A DNA stretch of 33,707 nucleotides from Tannerella sp. (GTDB lineage Bacteria > Bacteroidota > Bacteroidia > Bacteroidales > Tannerellaceae). Location: positions 1 to 33,707 of the forward strand of contig JAITPV010000159.1 of the NCBI GenBank assembly GCA_031289275.1. The letters run 5' to 3'. The stretch's first letter is position 1; the number at the start of each line of letters is the position of its first letter. The translations under genes were made by a program, and so were the position numbers. Shown piece after piece: positions 27,907 to 33,707 of the stretch. Below the pieces are notes generated by a model, which had not been told where the DNA came from, made no database searches, and saw only the letters and a program-made list of their open reading frames with translations.

Positions 27907-27948
27907 GTTATTACTCATCCGCGTAAATCCGTTTCATCCGCGTTCCGA

Positions 27949-29364
27949 TCAGATTGTGTAATAATCTTCCCATCCTTTGCGAGGCGGCGCACCGGCCAGC
28001 AGGGCGTTGGCAAAGGGATTGTCGGTGATCTTTTTGGTGACGGTGTCAAATTCCAGTTTCCGATTCAATCGCTGTGCAATCACTCCCAGACAGAATACTT
28101 GACTCAGCGGCCCGGCCACCTCGAACGGCGAGCGTGTCTTTTCCTTACCCAGACAGGCCAGCAGGAAGTTTGCATAATGATTGGAAGGCGACGGGGGGAC
28201 TTCCGGCAGTTTGGAAGCTATATCTTTCGCTTTTTCCTCCGGAATGACGGAAAGCGTACTTCCGTGCGAACTGCCTTTGAAGGTCAAATCCTTTCCGTAG
28301 ATGATTTTCCCCGGATTCAGCTTGGTCGGTTGCAGTTTCCCGCCGGCTACGGGCGGCACGTTCGGATCAATGTCCGATGTTCCGTAACCGGCCGGTACGA
28401 CGGGCACGTTGTCTATCCCGTCAAACCAGTTGATGTCCAGCGCCGGCATGTTCTTGCGCGCGGCAAAGCGGAACTGAAGCGTCGACGACATCGGATAAAA
28501 ATAATCATTGTGTTCCTTCAGCATGACCGGAGTGACTTCGTAGGGCAATCCCAGTTCCAGAAACTGATGTACGGTATCAATGAGATGCGCTCCCCAGTCG
28601 CCCAGAGCGCCCATGCCCAGATCATACCAGCATCGCCAGTTACCGAGGTGGTACTTGTCGTTAAATTCATGATACGGAACGGCCATGTTCCAGATGTCCC
28701 AGTCCAGCCCGTCCGGAATCGGCTCTGCCGCCGGATATTTGTATATCCGCGAGTTCCATCCGTGCCAGCGTCGCGCGGCATTCATGTGCGCCGTCACTTC
28801 CGTCACATCCTTGATGATACCGGCGTCTTTCCATGCCTTGAACTGGAAATAATTGGCCTCGGAATGTCCCTGATTACCCATTTGCGTCACCACATTCGGA
28901 TATTTCTTAGCGGCCTCGATCATCCATTCGCCTTCGAGGAACGTCCGGCACATCGGTTTTTCCACATAAATGTGTTTTCCCGACTTGATGGCCTGAATAC
29001 AGACCGGAAAATGGGCGAAATCGGGAATACCGGCCGTTACGGCGTCAAATTCGTTCCCGATCTTGTCGAACATTACCCTGAAATCCTTGAATAATTTGGC
29101 TTTCGGAAACAGGGACATGATCTCCTGCGTATGCTTTGCGCCCATATCGACGTCGCACAGCGCTACGATATTGGCCAGTCCTGTTTTTGCAAACTCCTTG
29201 ATAATCCCGCCGCCCTGGTTTCCAATTCCGATACAGGCCAAATTCACTTTTCCGTTAGCGCCGACTACTTGGCGGTAACTTGCCGCATTTAATTCCAAGC
29301 CACCCATAGCCAATCCGGCAGAAGCTACGGTTGCTGTTTTTAAAAAGTTTCTACGTGTATACAT
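27949..29364 (-). CDS. Gfo/Idh/MocA family oxidoreductase with Tat signal
   Basis: MYTRRNFLKTATVASAGLAMGG (twin-arginine), NLACIGIGNQGGGIIKEFAKTG Rossmann motif, VEKPMCRTFLEGEWMIEAA. Confidence 0.9.
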   Translation of the reverse strand: MYTRRNFLKTATVASAGLAMGGLELNAASYRQVVGANGKVNLACIGIGNQGGGIIKEFAKTGLANIVALCDVDMGAKHTQEIMSLFPKAKLFKDFRVMFDKIGNEFDAVTAGIPDFAHFPVCIQAIKSGKHIYVEKPMCRTFLEGEWMIEAAKKYPNVVTQMGNQGHSEANYFQFKAWKDAGIIKDVTEVTAHMNAARRWHGWNSRIYKYPAAEPIPDGLDWDIWNMAVPYHEFNDKYHLGNWRCWYDLGMGALGDWGAHLIDTVHQFLELGLPYEVTPVMLKEHNDYFYPMSSTLQFRFAARKNMPALDINWFDGIDNVPVVPAGYGTSDIDPNVPPVAGGKLQPTKLNPGKIIYGKDLTFKGSSHGSTLSVIPEEKAKDIASKLPEVPPSPSNHYANFLLACLGKEKTRSPFEVAGPLSQVFCLGVIAQRLNRKLEFDTVTKKITDNPFANALLAGAPPRKGWEDYYTI

Positions 29365-29381
29365 GTGCACCTCAATTTTAT

Positions 29382-32033
29382 TTAATTAGTATAGGAAATA
29401 TTTGTTTCGATAAATTCTCTTTCATCACTGTTCAGATCATACATTTCATATATATATTGATCGATTTTTTGATCTATCGGTGCGTTTTCATTGTTATGCG
29501 TATCCGAAGTCCGCTTATTCACCAACGAAATCAATTCCGATTCTATTTTAATGTTCGGCATCGGAATGTTCAACGTTTCCAATGCCTGGATGCTGATTTG
29601 ATCTTTATTAAACAGCTGTGGCGAGTCGCGCAACATGTAACGCCCCAGTTTGGAATTTAGCACGCCAAGCAGGTATTTTATATGTTGTCCGGTGATGAAA
29701 CACAGCGTGTCCAAAATGGCACACCCGCGGTAATCCATGCAAAAATCCGGCATGGCCGCTTCGCGCGTCCACACAATTTTCTGGCTCATAAAATCATCCC
29801 ATGCTTCATGCATGCCGTAATGTTGCAGAGCATACCATTCAAAAGTCACGCCTACTTCTTTTGTGTCCCGGCTAAACAGACATTCTTTGTATTTCGACAG
29901 ATGTTCATAGATCACCGGATATTGTTGCCGGAAGCGCAATTCAGCCCTTTCGGAAGCGGTCTTAATCGTGGTATCGTACAACAGGGGGAAATGCCAGGGG
30001 ATGCAAATCAGCCAGCGGTCCGATTCTTCCGGCATATAACGCCGGATATCTTCGGCCTGAAGCAGGGGGCGGATAATATCACTGTTTTTGTAATCGGCTA
30101 CGATAAATTCATCTTTGGTCTTCCCGTCAATAATGAAAGCCTCGTCATAGCCGGTGTTAATACCTGAATACATGCGGATATCCCATGTCTCAAGCGGCAT
30201 TCCGGTTTGTTCGATTTTGGCTCTGATATTTTTCTCCATGTCGGAAAGAATAGAGAAGGCGGTCGGAGCAACGGTCGCCAGGCCATTGAAATCTACTGAG
30301 AAAAGCGTTGCATAGTGCGACACGTAATTTTCCAGGGTCGTTTTTTGGGGATCAAAATCATCTTTAATCAGGCAATTCATCATTCGGTATTGGTTTCGCG
30401 CTTTTTGCAGGAGAATGATTCCCTGTTCCGAAAGCGAATTTTCCAACGTGTCCGCACCTTCAAATTCAATCATTAACAGCGGATTTGTGTTTTCCATCAA
30501 ATATTGACGCATCTTGCCGGCCGATGCGGATTTCATCCAGCCGTTGGATGTTATATACGATAAGAAACAATCCGGTTTCAACAATTTGTTTCCCAATTCA
30601 TAAAAGAGACTGAATACATCGCCGGTATGCTTGTAGGCTCTGTAATTCATTCGCTTGTACCGGTCGGCCGATTCGCCCGTCAGTTGACGTTGCATATAAG
30701 GTGGGTTCCCGATGATAACATCGAATCCGATATAATCGCCCGTCTCATTCCATAATTCCGGAAATTCATAACGCCATTCGATCGCCTCTTCAAAGACCGG
30801 ATTATTCTTTATTTCTTCGATTTTCTGTTTACATTTATCCACCATCGCCTGCACATCAAGAATCTTGATTCTTACGGCTTTCATCTCCTGTTCGTCCAAA
30901 GCGAAAAGACCGGGAGCTTTGAGCGTCTCCAATTCCCTTTGCCACTTTAACAGGTCTTCATTATTCCGGTCGTCCCGTACAATTTCCAACTGCATTTTCA
31001 CTTTGAGCATGGTAATCAGTTGGTGCAGGCTGCGTTTTTCTTCCTTTGTACGCGCCCGTTTATAGTCGTTCACGATCTTTTTATAATCGTCTATGCCGTA
31101 TCCGATGCGCTTGAATACCTTCCGCAGGTCTTCTTGCAGGGAAAACCTGCTGACGAGCGCGTCTCCACAACGGACATTACACGCTACTACCGACGAAACA
31201 AAGGAAGGTTTATCTTCCCAACCGGCATGTTTCAGCAGTTCCAGCCATAAACGCAACCGGCATATCGAGACCGCTGTGGGGTCTATATCGACACCGAACA
31301 GACAATGTTCGATGAGGGTTCGTTTTTCTTGCAGTAAAGCGATCTGAATCCGCCGGCTTTCGGGGTTTGACGCCATGAACGGGTAGGTATCGAAACGCTT
31401 TTTATCAAACACCGCCAAATCCTTTCCGTTCACTGCCACTTGATACTGAAACAACGGATTGCCCTCCTTATCGGCCAGGATGCCCAGTTGTGATTTGACG
31501 GCAATCATTTCATTCAGCAGGGTAATCAGGAAATAACCTGTGCGCATGGCCGGGTCACAAAAACGGAGCGTATTAAACGTCTCATTCGCCTCGGCAATAT
31601 TATCGCTGATTTTATACGATAATTCCATCAAGTTGGTACAATCACATCCAATGGCTTCGTTGAAACAGTGTAACACGGCTCGCATGACCGCATCCCCGCA
31701 CATATAGGAACCTGCGTAGGACGGAATGGTTTCGCTCCGGTCCAACTTTTCCGTCACAAAGGACAGGACAGAAACTATTTGCCTGAAATCCACCTCTTCC
31801 TCATACTGAATCTCCTGCATGGCCTCTGCCGCATCTTCCATTTGCAGCGCCCAGGAATTTCCGTCCGCAGGGATCAGGAAATAATTTCCGCTCTCTTTTA
31901 CTTCCATCAAACCTAACCGTTTGAGAAAAGCGGCATACCAAGGTTTTTCCAGAAAAGGAAATTCTTCGGACGGGCGCTCGGTAAATGGCTGAAATGATGG
32001 AATATCCGGTATTATATCGTCGTCTATAAACAT
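29382..32033 (-). CDS. Eco57I-like class I SAM-dependent adenine-specific DNA methyltransferase
   Basis: IIGNPPYMQRQLTGE (NPPY motif IV), FGVDIDPTAVSICRLRLWLELL, TSNGWMKSASAGKMRQYL; C-terminal target-recognition-like region; motif I reads DPAMRTGYF. Confidence 0.85.
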   Translation of the reverse strand: MFIDDDIIPDIPSFQPFTERPSEEFPFLEKPWYAAFLKRLGLMEVKESGNYFLIPADGNSWALQMEDAAEAMQEIQYEEEVDFRQIVSVLSFVTEKLDRSETIPSYAGSYMCGDAVMRAVLHCFNEAIGCDCTNLMELSYKISDNIAEANETFNTLRFCDPAMRTGYFLITLLNEMIAVKSQLGILADKEGNPLFQYQVAVNGKDLAVFDKKRFDTYPFMASNPESRRIQIALLQEKRTLIEHCLFGVDIDPTAVSICRLRLWLELLKHAGWEDKPSFVSSVVACNVRCGDALVSRFSLQEDLRKVFKRIGYGIDDYKKIVNDYKRARTKEEKRSLHQLITMLKVKMQLEIVRDDRNNEDLLKWQRELETLKAPGLFALDEQEMKAVRIKILDVQAMVDKCKQKIEEIKNNPVFEEAIEWRYEFPELWNETGDYIGFDVIIGNPPYMQRQLTGESADRYKRMNYRAYKHTGDVFSLFYELGNKLLKPDCFLSYITSNGWMKSASAGKMRQYLMENTNPLLMIEFEGADTLENSLSEQGIILLQKARNQYRMMNCLIKDDFDPQKTTLENYVSHYATLFSVDFNGLATVAPTAFSILSDMEKNIRAKIEQTGMPLETWDIRMYSGINTGYDEAFIIDGKTKDEFIVADYKNSDIIRPLLQAEDIRRYMPEESDRWLICIPWHFPLLYDTTIKTASERAELRFRQQYPVIYEHLSKYKECLFSRDTKEVGVTFEWYALQHYGMHEAWDDFMSQKIVWTREAAMPDFCMDYRGCAILDTLCFITGQHIKYLLGVLNSKLGRYMLRDSPQLFNKDQISIQALETLNIPMPNIKIESELISLVNKRTSDTHNNENAPIDQKIDQYIYEMYDLNSDEREFIETNISYTN

Positions 32034-32074
32034 GCTTACATATAAATAACTCTACAAAAATAGATAAAATTTCG

Positions 32075-32082
32075 TACCTTTG
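32075..32082 (+). promoter_or_regulatory. -7 promoter element TACCTTTG
   Basis: TAnnTTTG match 28 bp upstream of ATG 32110. Confidence 0.6.
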
Positions 32083-32109
32083 CTTCACTTCTTACTAAAA
32101 AACGCGCTT

Positions 32110-33498
32110 ATGTTCAATAAAAAAACATATATACAACGACGGTCAACGTTGAAAAAATCAATCGGCTCCGGTCTGTTACTCTTTTTCGGGAATGACGAGA
32201 GCGGGTGTAATTATGCGGATAATACCTATCCGTTCCGGCAGGATTCCACGTTTTTGTATTTCTTCGGATTGCCGTATGCCGGATTATCGGCCGTGATGGA
32301 TATAGATAATGATAAAGAGATTATCTTCGGAGATGAATTGACGATGGATGCCATCGTATGGATGGGTGCACAGCCGGCTCTGCGCGAAAAATGTGATGGG
32401 GCGGGAATTTCCGACGTGCAACCGTCCAAAGAGTTGGAAAATTACCTGAAAACAGCCCTTTGCAAAGGACAAACCATTCATTATTTGCCGGTCTATCGCC
32501 CCGAACATCAAATGAAACTGTGGACGCTGCTGCATGTCATGCCGGGTAACGAAACGCCTTCGGTGGACTTTGTCAAAGGCGTTGTTAACCTGCGAAATTA
32601 CAAGACGGCAGAAGAAATTGTCGAAATTGAAAAAGCCTGTGTCGTTACGGCAGATATGCACCTGACAATGATGCAAACCGTGCGGCCGGGGCTTCGGGAA
32701 TATGAAGTAGCGGCTGCCGTTGAGGCCGTAGCCGGTACGCATAACTGCCGGCTTTCGTTTCCAACAATCGCCACAATTAACGGGCAGACATTGCATAATC
32801 ATTTTCACGGAAACAGCATTAAAAGCGGCGACCTGTTTCTGTTGGATGCCGGCGCCGAAACGGAAATGGGCTATGCCGGTGACATGTCGTCCACCGTTCC
32901 GGCAGATCCTGTGTTTACCGCTCGTCAGCGGGACATCCATGATATTCAACTGGCATGTCACGAAGCATCGGTAGCCGCCTTGCGACCGGGAATCCGCTTT
33001 GAAGATGTGTACGACATTTCCGCGCAGGTGATCGTCGAAGGCCTGAAGAGTCTCGGACTGATGCGCGGGGATGTGACGGAAGCGGTGGCGGCCGGCGCAC
33101 ATGCCCTGTTTTATCCGCATGGATTGGGGCATATGATGGGATTGGATGTGCACGATATGGAAAACCTCGGCGAAATCCATGTCGGATACAACGGCCAACC
33201 TAAAAGCAAACAGTTCGGACGCAAATCGCTGCGGTTGGCTCGCATACTGGAACCGGGCTTTGTACACACCATCGAACCGGGTATCTATTTCATTCCCGAA
33301 CTGATTGACCAATGGCACGCAGAAAAGCGGTTGGAGGCATTTATCAACTACGATAAAGTGATTACATACAAAAATTTCGGCGGCATCCGTAACGAAGAAG
33401 ATTATTTGATTACGGAAACAGGCGCACGCCTGTTAGGAAAAAAAATATCGAAAAAAGCAGAAGACATGGAAGAATTGAGAATGGAGAATGGAGAATGA
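32110..33498 (+). CDS. pepP: Xaa-Pro aminopeptidase (M24B, aminopeptidase P)
   Basis: Aminopeptidase-P N-domain; FLLDAGAETEMGYAGDMSST metal ligands; HALFYPHGLGHMMGLDVHDME; HTIEPGIYFIPEL. Confidence 0.92.
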   Translation: MFNKKTYIQRRSTLKKSIGSGLLLFFGNDESGCNYADNTYPFRQDSTFLYFFGLPYAGLSAVMDIDNDKEIIFGDELTMDAIVWMGAQPALREKCDGAGISDVQPSKELENYLKTALCKGQTIHYLPVYRPEHQMKLWTLLHVMPGNETPSVDFVKGVVNLRNYKTAEEIVEIEKACVVTADMHLTMMQTVRPGLREYEVAAAVEAVAGTHNCRLSFPTIATINGQTLHNHFHGNSIKSGDLFLLDAGAETEMGYAGDMSSTVPADPVFTARQRDIHDIQLACHEASVAALRPGIRFEDVYDISAQVIVEGLKSLGLMRGDVTEAVAAGAHALFYPHGLGHMMGLDVHDMENLGEIHVGYNGQPKSKQFGRKSLRLARILEPGFVHTIEPGIYFIPELIDQWHAEKRLEAFINYDKVITYKNFGGIRNEEDYLITETGARLLGKKISKKAEDMEELRMENGE

Positions 33499-33509
33499 AA
33501 TTTTTGAAT

Positions 33510-33539
33510 GTAGGGGCGCACACACAAGTGCGCCCCTAC
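33510..33539. repeat. Perfect 12-bp inverted repeat (GTAGGGGCGCAC acacaa GTGCGCCCCTAC)
   Basis: Read directly; no T-tract follows. Confidence 0.85.
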
Positions 33540-33580
33540 GTTCTTACACAGGCATTACCTGTATTTCTCAATTCATAATT

Positions 33581-33707
33581 CTAATTATTCTTCGTTTTAT
33601 TGCGGGCGGTCTTGAGACCTTTTGAAGGGCCTTCCGGCCGGAGGGGTTTACCCGTCACGTCGAAGAAATTGCCGGTTATCGACAGGTCGGTGCATCCGCT
33701 GAAGGTG
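33581..33707 (-). CDS. 3' end of a CDS running off the window (possible leucine-rich-repeat-like C-terminus)
   Basis: Minus-strand open frame TFSGCTDLSITGNFFDVTGKPLRPEGPSKGLKTARNKTKNN* to window edge; FSGCTDL resembles BspA-type LRR units. Confidence 0.4.
   Translation of the reverse strand, partial: TFSGCTDLSITGNFFDVTGKPLRPEGPSKGLKTARNKTKNN

Noticed and set aside
1-33707. CRISPR array, tRNA/rRNA genes, prophage or transposase genes
   Set aside because: No regularly spaced repeats, cloverleaf-like sequences or integrase/transposase motifs were seen.

Overview
The window looks like a Bacteroidetes (probably Bacteroidales) chromosomal segment. Evidence: TAnnTTTG-type -7 promoter motifs upstream of many genes, a SusC/SusD pair, a GH3/serine-hydrolase fusion and a class II ribonucleotide reductase. 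Most of it is core or housekeeping: rpsF-rpsR-rplI, N-acetylmuramoyl-L-alanine amidase, an MCE-domain protein, dnaA, nrdJ-like RNR, sufS, rnhB, an aminotransferase, a Gfo/Idh/MocA oxidoreductase and Xaa-Pro aminopeptidase. Accessory material includes a PIN-toxin module with a small antitoxin missing from the ORF track, an uncharacterised 447-aa protein, and an Eco57I-like DNA methyltransferase with an altered motif I. The most unusual structures are non-coding. At 302-566 there is a ~265-bp element with 28/30 terminal inverted repeats and an array of internal hairpins whose stems differ between the two arms but stay self-complementary. Next to it is a 144-bp tandem duplication (1-274). There is also a candidate promoter/terminator-bounded small RNA with further structure in the rnhB-susD intergenic region, and a (CT)10 tract upstream of susC. 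All calls come from reading the sequence only; no homology search was run.
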